Source: JAMXLO01 sp963749575
GTDB lineage: Bacteria; Pseudomonadota; Alphaproteobacteria; Acetobacterales; Acetobacteraceae
Assembly (NCBI GenBank): GCA_963749575.1
Contig: CAVVNM010000011.1
Location: 248,001 to 312,000 of the forward strand
Direction of reading: 5' to 3'
Length of the DNA: 64,000 nt
The position numbers were made by a program, and so were the translations under genes. Shown here one piece after another: positions 18,640 through 27,206 of this stretch (position 1 is its first letter; each line of letters opens with the position of its first letter). The notes beneath the pieces are model-generated. The model ran no database searches. It was given only the letters and a program-made list of their open reading frames with translations, and was not told the DNA's origin.

Positions 18640-18809
18640 CCCGCCAGGGTAGCCACCGCATCACGCGTCGCGCCCAGCAAATTCCGGATTCCATCCTTGC
18701 TTTGTTCAGGACGCCTTGATTTGTTTATTCCGCCGCGAGTCCTTAGTGGAGGGTGCAAAATATACATTCATATTACTACCCTCCCAACTGTTCATTGAGG
18801 AACCCGAAC

Positions 18810-19049
18810 ATGTCTGCATCCACTGCCCGTCAACAGATGATTGGCAAGCTTACCAAGCAAGCCCATCCACCGCACACATCCCTACAGTATCGCACCGATG
18901 ATCTTTCCGGTGACTACTATGACATGATCATGGGAGAAATCCTTAAGATCAACCCATCCTTAGCTGGCACTCAAAGCCGTGCCCTTGCTAACCGCATATC
19001 ATCGATGATGGAACGTATCATCACCGAGATGCAGACCTCCATTGATTGA
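18810..19049 (+). CDS. small hypothetical protein, probably phage-derived
   Basis: 79 residues from an ATG at 18810 preceded by GAGG. The sequence is hydrophilic (MSASTARQQMIGKLTKQ at the start; SRALANRISSMMERIITEMQ near the end, an amphipathic helix). I do not recognise a family. It lies 24 bp upstream of, and on the same strand as, a gene fragment resembling a phage major capsid protein, with a shared AT-rich composition, so a virion-assembly or structural role is a contextual guess. The open frame extends to 18753 but the extra residues lack a ribosome-binding site. Confidence 0.5.
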   Translation: MSASTARQQMIGKLTKQAHPPHTSLQYRTDDLSGDYYDMIMGEILKINPSLAGTQSRALANRISSMMERIITEMQTSID

Positions 19050-19073
19050 ACCCGCCAGGAGCGAATATGTGTC

Positions 19074-19274
19074 ATGTCCCACACCAACCACACCGAGTAT
19101 GATAACGATGATCTCAACGCCATTCGTGCATCTGGCATACTAAGAGAAGACGCCGTTGAATATGGCGGTTCCTCACTCTATTTCGCCAGACAACTCGATT
19201 ACGTCAAGACAACAGCGTATCAGAGACTTTATCCTGAGCTTAAATCGTCAACTTTGGTTCCAGATAACGTACAG
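19074..19274 (+). pseudogene. N-terminal fragment of a phage major-capsid-like protein (DUF2184 type)
   Basis: About 67 residues survive. SSLYFARQLDYVKTTAYQRL and YPELKSSTLVPDN match the N-terminal arm of DUF2184-type phage coat proteins, in which FxARQLExVK and YPELKARxLIP are characteristic. After VPDNVQ the frame runs into GC-rich sequence of the IS91-like remnant and loses similarity, so the gene was cut by that insertion or a later deletion. With the small gene at 18810 it is the only visible trace of a prophage. Confidence 0.6.
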
Positions 19275-19355
19275 CGTTTTTCGCTTGGCGGCGCGGCGCA
19301 CAGAACTCGGCGCGAAGGCTCGGCGGCTGGAGACCGCGCCGGTAAGCGAAAAACG
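19275..19355. repeat. inverted repeat at the probable IS91 terminus
   Basis: The arm CGTTTTTCGCTT at 19275-19286 recurs as its exact complement AAGCGAAAAACG at 19344-19355, and the match continues through CGGCGCGG after two mismatches, giving a 22-base stem with a loop of about 37 bases. It sits exactly where the capsid reading frame ends and beyond the 3' end of the IS91-like transposase, the side on which IS91-type elements carry their replication-origin end. Confidence 0.6.
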
Positions 19356-19618
19356 TGTTGGACTAAGCCGCTGGCTCAGGCGCCCGGGCTATGGGCGTTT
19401 AATGAGCCTGGATCGCTTGTCAGAGCGCACGATTGGGGCTTTCGGTTCGGCGGGTTGGCACCTTTCGGGACATCCACCGGGCTTTCGAGCTGTCAGCGGA
19501 GGCGGCGCGTGACCCCTGCGCTGCGCACCGGCGCGCCGACGACCCAGGCGGCCCAAGCGTCCCGGCCCCGATCTGGCGGGCGGTTCTGCTTTGCGCGATT
19601 TGGGAGGCCGGTTGGGGC
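19287..19618. other. non-coding stretch of the IS91-like remnant
   Basis: GC-rich DNA between the terminal hairpin and the C-terminus of the IS91-like transposase. Open frames on both strands are Arg/Ala-rich and look like out-of-frame noise. No RNA, repeat or promoter is evident apart from the hairpin at its left. Confidence 0.4.
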
Positions 19619-20355
19619 TCATGACGTGTCGGGAAGCGACTGGCAAATCCTGGCCCGCGCGATGCAGCCAATCACCACCATGATGCCGGTGTGGCAGTGT
19701 GGACATTCGCGCAACGAGTGCCCGGTTAGTGCCTCGTAGCGATCACGGTAGTCAGCGGACGGCTCGGTTGGCGGTTCCGGCGACGCCATTCCGATGAGTC
19801 GTCGACAGTGCTCAAGCTTCCGCGCACGATGGCAGTTGCCGAGGAAACCGAAGTATCGGATGCGATGAAATCCGTCCGGCAGGACATGGATCAAGAAGCG
19901 GCGAATGAACTCATTGGCATCCAAGGTCATGATCTTCTGGCGATTGGCATCCCGATAGTCCTTCCAGCGGAACCGGACCTTGCCGTTGTCCATGGACACC
20001 AGGCGATTGTTGGAGATGGCGACGCGGTGGGTATACCGCCCGACGTAGTCGAGGACCTGTGCCGGCCCGGCGAACGGCCGCTTGGCGTAGACCACCCACT
20101 CGGTGTTCCAGAACCGGCTGCCAGATAGCGCTGGAATGCGGCGGGCTCATGCAGGTGGCGGTGCGCGGAGAAGAAGTTCAGCTCTCCAGCGCTGAAGGCC
20201 TTTTCCAGGTAGTGCAGGAACATGCCCCGGAACATCCGCGACAACACCCTGACCGGCAGAAAGAAACCCGGCCGGCAGGCAATCCAACGTTCGCCGTCAG
20301 GCGCGATGCCACCGCCAGGGACGAGAAAATGAATATGCGGGTGGTGACACCGACG
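19619..20355 (-). pseudogene. IS91-family (Y2) transposase remnant
   Basis: Reading from 20355 down: HPHIHFLVPGGGIAPDGERW, which contains the HUH-type His motif expected of Y2 transposases, then RPGFFLPVRVLSRMFRGMF, then after a frame break near 20125 VVYAKRPFAGPAQVLDYVGR and YTHRVAISNNRL to the C-terminus at 19619, which includes a Cys-rich CPHC segment. The N-terminal zinc finger and start are missing, the boundary lying where the recombinase cassette begins. IS91 elements move by single-strand rolling-circle transposition; this copy is dead. Confidence 0.75.
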
Positions 20356-20366
20356 CCCACAATACC

Positions 20367-20825
20367 CTGAGCCCGGATAAAACGAGTGTTCGGGTCTTCT
20401 ACCCGTTTCACCCGCTCCATCGTGCCATCTTGCAGATCCTTCGCAGACCAGAGCGGGGTGACGGGGCTGTTTGCGTTTTGGACCCAGGTGGGAGGCGATT
20501 AAAGATTCCAGTCTGGATGCTGGAGCCGGAGTGCGCCCGGATCACGATCTCCGGACGACCGCACCTGGGCAAAGAAGCACTTCTATCTCTTGCTTTATTG
20601 ATTGGCTCACAACCCAACTCCAAAGACTGTGCTCACGATGACAATCCGCGAACGGCCGTTAGCGGATCCGAGGGAGGTCATCGTGGTGCAACTCCAACTT
20701 CTGGACCTGATGGTCCGAAGAGAGCGCGACCCCGTGTCGATGGACACAGTGACACGCGCCGCTCTCGTAGACCAGATGGCACGCGTTGTCATGGCGGTTT
20801 TTCACGGGGAGCTCGGGACGAATGA
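20367..20825 (+). CDS. recombinase-associated small protein (5' end unclear)
   Basis: The frame reads SVRVFYPFHPLH, LQILRRPERGDGAV, GRRLKIPVWMLEPECARI and HLGKEALLSLALL, a conserved small protein that I recall from upstream of large serine recombinases in alphaproteobacteria. Its stop overlaps the recombinase start as ATGA (20822-20825), which supports both frames and implies translational coupling. No ATG or GTG precedes the conserved part; the frame enters from the IS91 remnant, so the first codons were probably lost. The C-terminal 60 residues are low-complexity and polar. Function unknown; possibly an accessory factor for the recombinase. Confidence 0.55.
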   Translation: MSPDKTSVRVFYPFHPLHRAILQILRRPERGDGAVCVLDPGGRRLKIPVWMLEPECARITISGRPHLGKEALLSLALLIGSQPNSKDCAHDDNPRTAVSGSEGGHRGATPTSGPDGPKRARPRVDGHSDTRRSRRPDGTRCHGGFSRGARDE

Positions 20826-22996
20826 CAGACACAATTTACGGTCACAAGATCAAACCGGAGCACCTGGCTCGCAAAGCGATCGTGTACCTTCGGCAATCCA
20901 GTGACAGGCAGGTCACATATAATAAGGAGAGTCAGATACTCCAGTACACGATGACCGAACGGGTGCGCGCCCTGGGCTGGAAGCAGGTTGAGGTCATCAA
21001 TAGCGATCTGGGATCGAGCGCGGGGATTGCTTCTGCCCAACGCGAAGGCTTCGAGCGTGTTATCAGCCAGGTTGCACTGGGAGAGGTAGGCATTGTCGGC
21101 AGCCGGGAGGTATCGCGATTATCCCGTACCGACAAAGACTGGTGTCGGCTGTTGGAGGTATGCCAGATATTTGGGACCTTAATCGCTGACGAGCAGCAGG
21201 TATACGATTTGAGCTACCTCGACGACCAGCTGGTGCTGGGCATTAAGGGGACGCTTAGCGTCGTAGAACTCAAAGTCATGCGTCAACGACTGCTCGCAGG
21301 TCAAGAGTCCAAAGCCAGACGCGGGGAAATGTTCAAGAGATTACCGGTTGGGTATGCAAAAGACGCCGTCGGCAAGGTCGCACTTTATCCCGATCAACGA
21401 GTCTGCGAAGCAATCCGGCTTGTATTCGCGAAGTTCCGGGAGCTTTGGAGCGTGCGTCAGACATTCCACTGGTTCCGTGATCACGACATGGAGCTGCCGG
21501 CCAACCCGATCCAAGGAACGAAGCTGGTCTGGAAGACTCCATCGCAGAGCCTGATCCGCGACATTTTACGCAACCCTTTCTATGCTGGCGCCTATGTGTG
21601 GGCGCGGCGTCCGGTAACAACATTGCTGGTCGACGGTCAGCTCGAGAAGCGCCAGGGCGCGACGCGCCCGGCCGAAGAATGCCGCGTCTTCATCCGTGAC
21701 CATCATGTAGGCTATATTGACTGGGCCACATACGAAGAGAATCGACGAATCATGCAGCGTAATTCTGTGCATCGGGAGGGAGACGAATCGATGGCGGCGA
21801 TACGCGCCGGCCAAGGTCTTCTTGTAGGGCTCCTCCGCTGCGGGCACTGTGGACGCAAGCTCCATGTACGGTATTGGGGTGGCCGCGGTACAAACGCGCG
21901 CTATCTTTGCAAGGGCGACTACGATGATGGCGGACAGTATTGTATCGGATTTGGTGGCAGCGCGGTAGACCGCCGGGTGGGACAAGAATTATTAAAGGCG
22001 ATAGCGCCGCTGGGGATAGAAGCTGGCCTGCGAGCTGTGGAAGAACTGAGCGCTAGCGGCACCGCTCAACATACCGCCCTGTCGCACAAGCTGGAGCAGC
22101 TTGAGTATGAGGCAAGAAAAGCCTTTGAACAGTACGACGCGGTTGACGCTCGCAATCGGCTTGCAGCCGGCGAGTTGGAGAGGCGGTGGAATGAGAAGTT
22201 GGAAGAAGTCGAGGTAGTCAAGCAAAGGCTTACCAGCTTGGATGTGCAGCGCTATTCGTTGTCGACCGAAGAGGAAGAGAGAATTCGTTCGATGGGTGAC
22301 CGTTTTGCTGAGGTTTGGCAAAACAGTCATTGTCCCCCGACACTCAAGAAGATGATCTTCCGTACTGCAATAGAAGAGATCATCGTTTGCACTGATCAGG
22401 ATAAGAAGTCTCTTGAGCTGGTGCTTCATTGGAAGGGGGGCGTGCACACACAGCTTTCGATGGACCGGCCGCGTTCCGCAACGGACACCGCAACCCCCAT
22501 GGAAGCGCTGGAGATTATTCGTTGTATGGCAGTTCGCTTCGGCGACGACCAGATTGCCTCCGTATTGAACCGTCGCGGCTATTCTACCGGCAAGGGGAAG
22601 CGATGGAATCAGACCCGCGTGGCCACAGCCCGGCGCAACCATTCCATTGCCGGTCAAAAGCGAGCCCTACCTGATCCGACACGAGTTAGTTTGGGTCAAG
22701 CGGCTCGAATATGCGGTGTCAGTCATCGTACGATCGAACGATTGGTGGAGACCGGCATGTTGGAGCGTGAACAAGTAACTCCTCGCGCACCCTGGGAAAT
22801 TCGTCGCGGGGATTTGGACACCGCGCCCATTCACGGGATCATTGATCACCTCCACCGTACTGGCAAACTGATTTTGCCAGGGGGCTGTACGGAACACCAA
22901 CTGGCGTTATTCGCCGAAAATCAAGGAGATGATAATGCCGGGTATCCTGAGTGCTTGAGAGTGCGGACTTCTCGGTCATTTTTTTGCAGCCCGTGA
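20822..22996 (+). CDS. large serine recombinase
   Basis: About 724 residues. The catalytic domain has KAIVYLRQSSDRQ (active-site Ser in the first SS), then GSREVSRLSRTDKDW with the conserved arginines; a recombinase domain (RDILRNPFYAGAYVWARR) and a zinc beta-ribbon (LLRCGHCGRKLHVRYWG and later YLCKG) follow, then a coiled coil and a C-terminal HTH-like part (SLGQAARICGVSHRTIERLV). It would catalyse integration or excision of a mobile element. The last about 14 codons lie beyond the left repeat of the IS4 element (22954), so the natural C-terminus has been replaced. Base composition is lower in GC than the chromosome. Confidence 0.9.
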   Translation: MTDTIYGHKIKPEHLARKAIVYLRQSSDRQVTYNKESQILQYTMTERVRALGWKQVEVINSDLGSSAGIASAQREGFERVISQVALGEVGIVGSREVSRLSRTDKDWCRLLEVCQIFGTLIADEQQVYDLSYLDDQLVLGIKGTLSVVELKVMRQRLLAGQESKARRGEMFKRLPVGYAKDAVGKVALYPDQRVCEAIRLVFAKFRELWSVRQTFHWFRDHDMELPANPIQGTKLVWKTPSQSLIRDILRNPFYAGAYVWARRPVTTLLVDGQLEKRQGATRPAEECRVFIRDHHVGYIDWATYEENRRIMQRNSVHREGDESMAAIRAGQGLLVGLLRCGHCGRKLHVRYWGGRGTNARYLCKGDYDDGGQYCIGFGGSAVDRRVGQELLKAIAPLGIEAGLRAVEELSASGTAQHTALSHKLEQLEYEARKAFEQYDAVDARNRLAAGELERRWNEKLEEVEVVKQRLTSLDVQRYSLSTEEEERIRSMGDRFAEVWQNSHCPPTLKKMIFRTAIEEIIVCTDQDKKSLELVLHWKGGVHTQLSMDRPRSATDTATPMEALEIIRCMAVRFGDDQIASVLNRRGYSTGKGKRWNQTRVATARRNHSIAGQKRALPDPTRVSLGQAARICGVSHRTIERLVETGMLEREQVTPRAPWEIRRGDLDTAPIHGIIDHLHRTGKLILPGGCTEHQLALFAENQGDDNAGYPECLRVRTSRSFFCSP

Positions 22997-23359
22997 CTTT
23001 CGCTCACGGTCGCGAATCCACGGCCCGAATAGCCGGTCGAGTTCGTTGATCTGGCGTTCGGAACCGGATTCCGGCACGCGGTGGTCGAGCCAACTGCACA
23101 GGGAAATTTCGATCAGCTCGCGGGGCCTGTCCGGATGCTCGGCACGGATGCGCTCTGCCGATTGCTCGATCGATAGCCGTTCGCCATCGGCCCAGATGAT
23201 CGTGCGCCGCTTGGCATCGACACTGGCGTTTTCCAGCGTGGCGAACACAAGGCCGGACACCTCGCCGGCGGTTTGTCCGTCGGGCGAGACCATCCATTCG
23301 AGGAAGTCCTCGGTGAGCGGGTTGTCGTCGAAGATGTCCGGCTCGCGTCGCTTTCCCAT
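22976..23359 (-). CDS. hypothetical protein, possible IS passenger
   Basis: 127 residues, acidic and hydrophilic, without signal peptide or membrane segments. It begins MGKRREPDIFDDNPLTEDFL and ends RDRERKSRAAKK; the middle has LVFATLENASVDAKRRTIIW and IEISLCSWLDHR. No family recognised. It is entirely between the putative ends of the IS4 element and divergent from the transposase, with about 137 bp between starts, so it could be an accessory or cargo gene of that IS or older DNA trapped there. Confidence 0.5.
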   Translation of the reverse strand: MGKRREPDIFDDNPLTEDFLEWMVSPDGQTAGEVSGLVFATLENASVDAKRRTIIWADGERLSIEQSAERIRAEHPDRPRELIEISLCSWLDHRVPESGSERQINELDRLFGPWIRDRERKSRAAKK

Positions 23360-23496
23360 CGGATCAGAATAGCACGGCGGCTCACCGCTGTCGCGTCGCT
23401 CACGCCAGAGTCAACGCCGATCACGCGAGATTCAACGCGGGCATAGTGAGTCCCCGGGTAACGGCATCGTTCGTTACAACGCAACGAGCCAACCCA

Positions 23497-24897
23497 ATGT
23501 CACTGTGGATACTCTGGTGGAATGCAATCCGGTCGCTGCGCCCGGCGTTCACCCGCCTGCAAACCTTCCTGTGGTTCGCCACCGCCGTGGCCGGCTTCAC
23601 GGTGCGCACCGAGCAGCTCGGTGTCACCTCCATCGTGCGCGCGCTGAACCTCGATCCGCGTCGCTACAATGCGCTCCGCGATTATTTCCACTCCTCCGCC
23701 GTCAAGCTCGACCAGCTCACCGCGCTGTGGACCTCGCTGGTGCTTCGCCTGTTGCCCCAGGCGCTGCGCGTCAACGGCAGGTACGTCCTGGTCGGCGACG
23801 GCATCAAGATCCCCAAGTGCGGCCGCAAGATGCCGGCGGTCAAATTGCTGCATCAGCAATCGGAATCGAACACCAAGCCGGACTACATCACGGGGCACTC
23901 ACTGCAAGCTGTAAGTCTGCTCGTTCAGGCCGCCTCTTCCGTCTTCGCTGTGCCGCTTGCCGCGCGCATCCATGAGGGCGTGGTATGGTCCAACCGCGAC
24001 CGCCGGACCCTGCTCGACAAAATGATCTCCCTCATCGGCATCACCGATGTCGATCAACCCTTCTACTTCGTCGCCGACGCCTACTATGGCGCGCAGAAGA
24101 TCATCGCCGGCCTGCTCAAGCAGAACAACCACCTGGTCACGCGCGTGAAGTCCAATGCCGTCGCGTACACCGCCTACCAACATCGCGGGCCGCGCAAGCG
24201 AGGCGCGCCCAGGAAGTACGGCAAAAAGCTCAAAGTGAAGTCGCTGCTGAATGATCTCACGGCCTTCCAGAAGGCCAACAGCCCCGTCTACGGCGAGAAC
24301 AAGCTGACCATCCAATATCGCGTCCGCGACCTGCTGTGGCGCCCTGCCGGCCGCATGGTGCGCTTCGTCGCGGTGATCCATCCAACACGAGGCTCCCTCC
24401 TCCTCATGTGCACGGACACCTCCCTCGACGCCATCGACATCATTCGTCTCTACGGTCTGCGCTTCAAGATCGAGCTCAGCTTCAAGCAGGCCGTGCACCA
24501 GATCGGCACCTTCGCCTATCATTTCTGGATGTTCGACATGAAGGTGCGGCGCCGCAACGACGGCAACCAGCATCTCCACCGGGCATCACCCAAATACCGC
24601 GACGACGTCAAACGCAAGCTGCATGCCTATCACGTCTTCATCCAGACCGGTCTCATCTGCCAAGGATTGCTGCAGTACCTCTCCGTCGCACATCCCCGGC
24701 TCGTCTGGGCCTCCTTCGGATCCTGGCTGCGCACCGTCCGACCCGGGATCCCGCCTTCCGAACTCGTCGTCGCAACCGCGCTACGCCAGCGGCTTCCTGA
24801 ATTTCTCCTGGATACCCCGAATGACCACATCTTCATGAAATTCCTCGCCAAACGAGCGGATACCAATAAAATGCAGGGCTTCCAACTCGCAGCTTGA
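23497..24897 (+). CDS. IS4-family DDE transposase
   Basis: 466 residues from the ATG opening MSLWILWWNAIRSLRPAF. The DDE motifs are visible: VGDGIKIPKCGRKMP (first Asp), FYFVADAYYGAQK (second Asp) and the YREK-like RFKIELSFKQAVHQIGTF with the Glu. It ends 6 bp before the right terminal hairpin. An upstream in-frame start at 23446 would add 17 residues without similarity. No internal stop or shift, so the copy could be active if the ends are intact. Confidence 0.85.
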   Translation: MSLWILWWNAIRSLRPAFTRLQTFLWFATAVAGFTVRTEQLGVTSIVRALNLDPRRYNALRDYFHSSAVKLDQLTALWTSLVLRLLPQALRVNGRYVLVGDGIKIPKCGRKMPAVKLLHQQSESNTKPDYITGHSLQAVSLLVQAASSVFAVPLAARIHEGVVWSNRDRRTLLDKMISLIGITDVDQPFYFVADAYYGAQKIIAGLLKQNNHLVTRVKSNAVAYTAYQHRGPRKRGAPRKYGKKLKVKSLLNDLTAFQKANSPVYGENKLTIQYRVRDLLWRPAGRMVRFVAVIHPTRGSLLLMCTDTSLDAIDIIRLYGLRFKIELSFKQAVHQIGTFAYHFWMFDMKVRRRNDGNQHLHRASPKYRDDVKRKLHAYHVFIQTGLICQGLLQYLSVAHPRLVWASFGSWLRTVRPGIPPSELVVATALRQRLPEFLLDTPNDHIFMKFLAKRADTNKMQGFQLAA

Positions 24898-24938
24898 GAG
24901 AAAATTCTGGGCAAACCCCAGACTCTCAAGATCAATTT

Positions 24939-25011
24939 GTTATGTGGCGTTCAAAAGCCGCGCCACGTTGTGCCGCAAGGCCTTCCGAGCCCAACGCCAC
25001 ATAACTGCCGG
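24939..25011. repeat. 13 bp perfect inverted repeat
   Basis: GTTATGTGGCGTT at 24939-24951 is complemented exactly by AACGCCACATAAC at 24999-25011, with a 47-base spacer that also contains GCCGCGCCACGTTGTGCCGC. It begins 8 bp after the IS4 right end and marks the truncated side of the group II intron remnant. It may be the ends of a tiny non-autonomous element or an intron-derived stem. Confidence 0.55.
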
Positions 25012-25615
25012 CGCCACATTACGCATCGGGCTCCTATCGAAGGTCGGACGTGATCGCGGTTTTGGACGCCGCCGATCCGTAGGTCCACCGCTTCTGTGAC
25101 ATGCCGGTTCCGGTTCTGAGCCCGGGGCATGTGTCGCCGCTCACCTTCCCTCCGATCGGCCGCCTTCCCTCCGCTGTCTCCGCCGCTGGCTCTCACCAGC
25201 TTTGTTCGAGGCATCACAGGTACTATGCAGCCGTCCGACTCCTCACATCTTCCTCGACGGCTTCATCTCCTCGACTTCCCGTCGTGGCCCTGCACCGCCG
25301 AGGCGGCGACGGGCGAGGTGAGGTCTCCCAGGTTCCGACGCTTTCCCTTCATGCGTAATGGGGTCTCAGACCGCGGCAGAGCGGTTACACCTTGCATAGC
25401 GGTGCACAACATATTGCCTTCGACGCTCTCAACCGCCTCGGCCTCTGCGAGATTAAACTTTTCGCGGCTCAATATCCCACTCCACATGATTGCTGTGTAC
25501 GCTTCGCGACCGTCGTCGCCGGCGGCCCCGCAACACTTGCTAGAGGGCGGCTCGCTACTGCCTTACCCCCACCGGACTTTCACCGGTTGGAAAGCGCCAG
25601 CTTCGCCTGGCGCAC
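25012..25615 (-). ncRNA. 5' part of a group II intron (truncated)
   Basis: On the minus strand the sequence starting at 25615 is GTGCGCCAGGCG, fitting the GUGYG 5' boundary of bacterial group II introns, followed by a short hairpin (GCGCCAGG...) and GGTGAAAGTCCGG, a domain I landmark, then GGCAGTAGCGAGCC. Further along are structured GC-rich stems and, from about 25210, a frame reading RTKLVRASGGDSGGK that may be the start of the intron-encoded reverse transcriptase region. No RT motifs or domains V/VI are present before the break near 25011, so only the 5' part remains and it cannot splice alone. Confidence 0.6.
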
Positions 25616-25738
25616 TGAAAGAGGGTTTTGAAAGGAAAATCTGCTGGAATTGCGTGAAGCTCCGCACCCATGCGCAAACGAACGTTTGTGAAAATCCCTG
25701 ATTCCACTGGCCTTTCGGCTTGCTATACGATTTCCTGA

Positions 25739-26358
25739 TTACGCATAGACCTCAGCCAATTTCAGGAGCCGATAGGGCATAGGGGTGATTCGGACGGCGG
25801 CCCAAGCGAGGCGCGGGATCATGGCGGCCAGATCGTATCGTCAGTTGAAGCGGTATTCGAATTCGGCGAGGTAGCGCGGGACATGCTTGCTGCTGATGGC
25901 ACGGTAGGTTCCTTTGATGGCGGCTTTGATGTTGCCCAGCGCGGTGTTGACCCATTTGAAGGCTGGCGTCCGAGCCGCCTTTGGCCCCGACCCGGTCTTG
26001 ACGACCTGGTGCGCGCACCCAGCATCGGCGACGCTGGCGAAACACTGAAGGCCATCGCTGACGACGGAGCAGTCTGGATCGAGGCTGCGCTTGGCGAACC
26101 CCGCGATCGAGGCTGCACAGAAGCTGGTGACACGGCGCAGCTTCAGGCGAACCGGCTTTCCCTCGTCGGTGGTCTCGACCGCGGCGACGAACGGCGTCTT
26201 GCCAGGCGCCCCGCGGCCTCGCTTTCCGCCTGAGCGTTCGCCGCCGATATAGGCATCGTCGATCTCGATCCTGCCGCTCAGACGCTTGGTCGCATCACGC
26301 TCAAGCATGACCTGCTTCAGCTTGTGTTTGATCTTCCAGGCAGTGGTCTGCGTCACCC
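25739..26358 (-). pseudogene. IS1595-family transposase, 5'-truncated with internal stop
   Basis: The frame contains LGVTQTTAWKIKHKLKQVML, SGRIEIDDAYIGGERSGGKR (first Asp region of the ISXO2-like DDE domain), SDGLQCFASVADAGCAHQVV and the typical ending KHVPRYLAEFEYRFN. There a TGA at 25841-25843 replaces the usual Arg; in-frame continuation reads RYDLAAMIPRL to a natural TAA at 25739, so it is a single nonsense change. The N-terminal zinc-finger part is missing because the gene is fused in frame at about 26358 to an IS630 transposase fragment. Confidence 0.75.
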
Positions 26359-27062
26359 CAAGGCGACGCCGGCCCGGTTGCGCCAGCCAAGCCTGAACCA
26401 GTTTCGCGTGATGGTATCTGGCATTGTCCAGGAAGACGTGGATCAACCGCATGCCCGGATACATCGCCTCGATCGCCGTCAACAGCATGATCGTACTCAA
26501 GGCATCCACCGTTAGCACATCGTTCATGATGGTCTGGCTGGTCTCAAGATCAACAGCGCCATGGATGTTGAGGCGGTCCCGTCCGCTGCTCTGTTGTACC
26601 GCGACCGGCACCTGCTTCGGCGCCCAGCAACCAACCGGCCGCACCGCGTGGGTGCGTGGGTGGGGTGCACCGCATCGGCAAAGATCACCGCTTCATCGGC
26701 GGGAAGGTGGTTAGCTGGTCTTCATACTGCTTGATGAAGGCCGCCTGTTTCGCCGGGTCCAGCTTGCGCGAGATCGCTTTCGGTTTGCGGTGTTCCATGC
26801 CGAGTCGGTGCAGCAGTGCGATCAGCCCAGAGCGGCCCTGATATTCAATACCCCACTCACGCGCGATCCACGCGCCAATCGCTCGGGTCGAGCGTGGCAA
26901 CGTTTCGGCGATCCAGGCTATCAGCTTGTCTTGCTGCTCCACAGCCAGCCGGCAGCTGCCGCCTTCATGGCCGAAGCTCGCGAGACCCTCGATCCCATCT
27001 TCCTGATACAGCTGATACCAGGTCCGGATCGTGTCCTTGTCCTTAGCGCTCAACGGAATTGA
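26359..27062 (-). pseudogene. IS630-family transposase fragment, frameshifted
   Basis: From 27062 down: LSAKDKDTIRTWYQLYQEDG, LPRSTRAIGAWIAREWGIEY, LIALLHRLGMEHRKPKAISR, then after single-base losses near 26700 and 26665, DEAVIFADAVHPTHA, PVGCWAPKQVPVAV, RLNIHGAVDLE and VFLDNARYHHAKLVQAWLA. The second Asp motif (FLDNARYHH) is intact, but the C-terminal NPIERxW region with the Glu is missing, replaced by IS1595 sequence. The ORF start region carries two nearly identical copies of CAATTCCGxTGAGCG about 30 bases apart, suggesting a rearranged left edge. Confidence 0.7.
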
Positions 27063-27206
27063 CCCACTGTCGCTCACCGGAATTGGCTCTCTGACATAAT
27101 TCCTACGGTCTTTATTGCCGTCGGTGTTCCGAGAAACCTGGCGGTGATTGTCATCGACTGATGGCGTTGCCCAGGCTCGGTGCTTTTTGTGTGCGGAGAC
27201 GCATCC

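Larger units (their letters stand above)
22954..24930. mobile_element. IS4-family element with 9 bp inverted ends
   Basis: CTTGAGAGT at 22954-22962 is matched by its complement ACTCTCAAG at 24922-24930. Between them lie a plus-strand IS4-type transposase and a minus-strand passenger-like ORF. The right end forms a hairpin (CTTGAGAG ... CTGGG/CCCAG ... CTCTCAAG, 24893-24930) immediately after the transposase stop. No target duplication was seen, and the left end interrupts the recombinase C-terminus, so the boundaries are tentative. Confidence 0.6.

Noticed and set aside
17405..18680. Terminal inverted repeats of the ISAzo13 element
   Set aside because: Only weak partial matches between flanks were seen by eye; not enough to call ends.
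20602..20904. Small plus-strand frame overlapping the recombinase start
   Set aside because: It overlaps the recombinase by about 80 bases, while the other frame ends exactly at the ATGA junction and has the conserved core.
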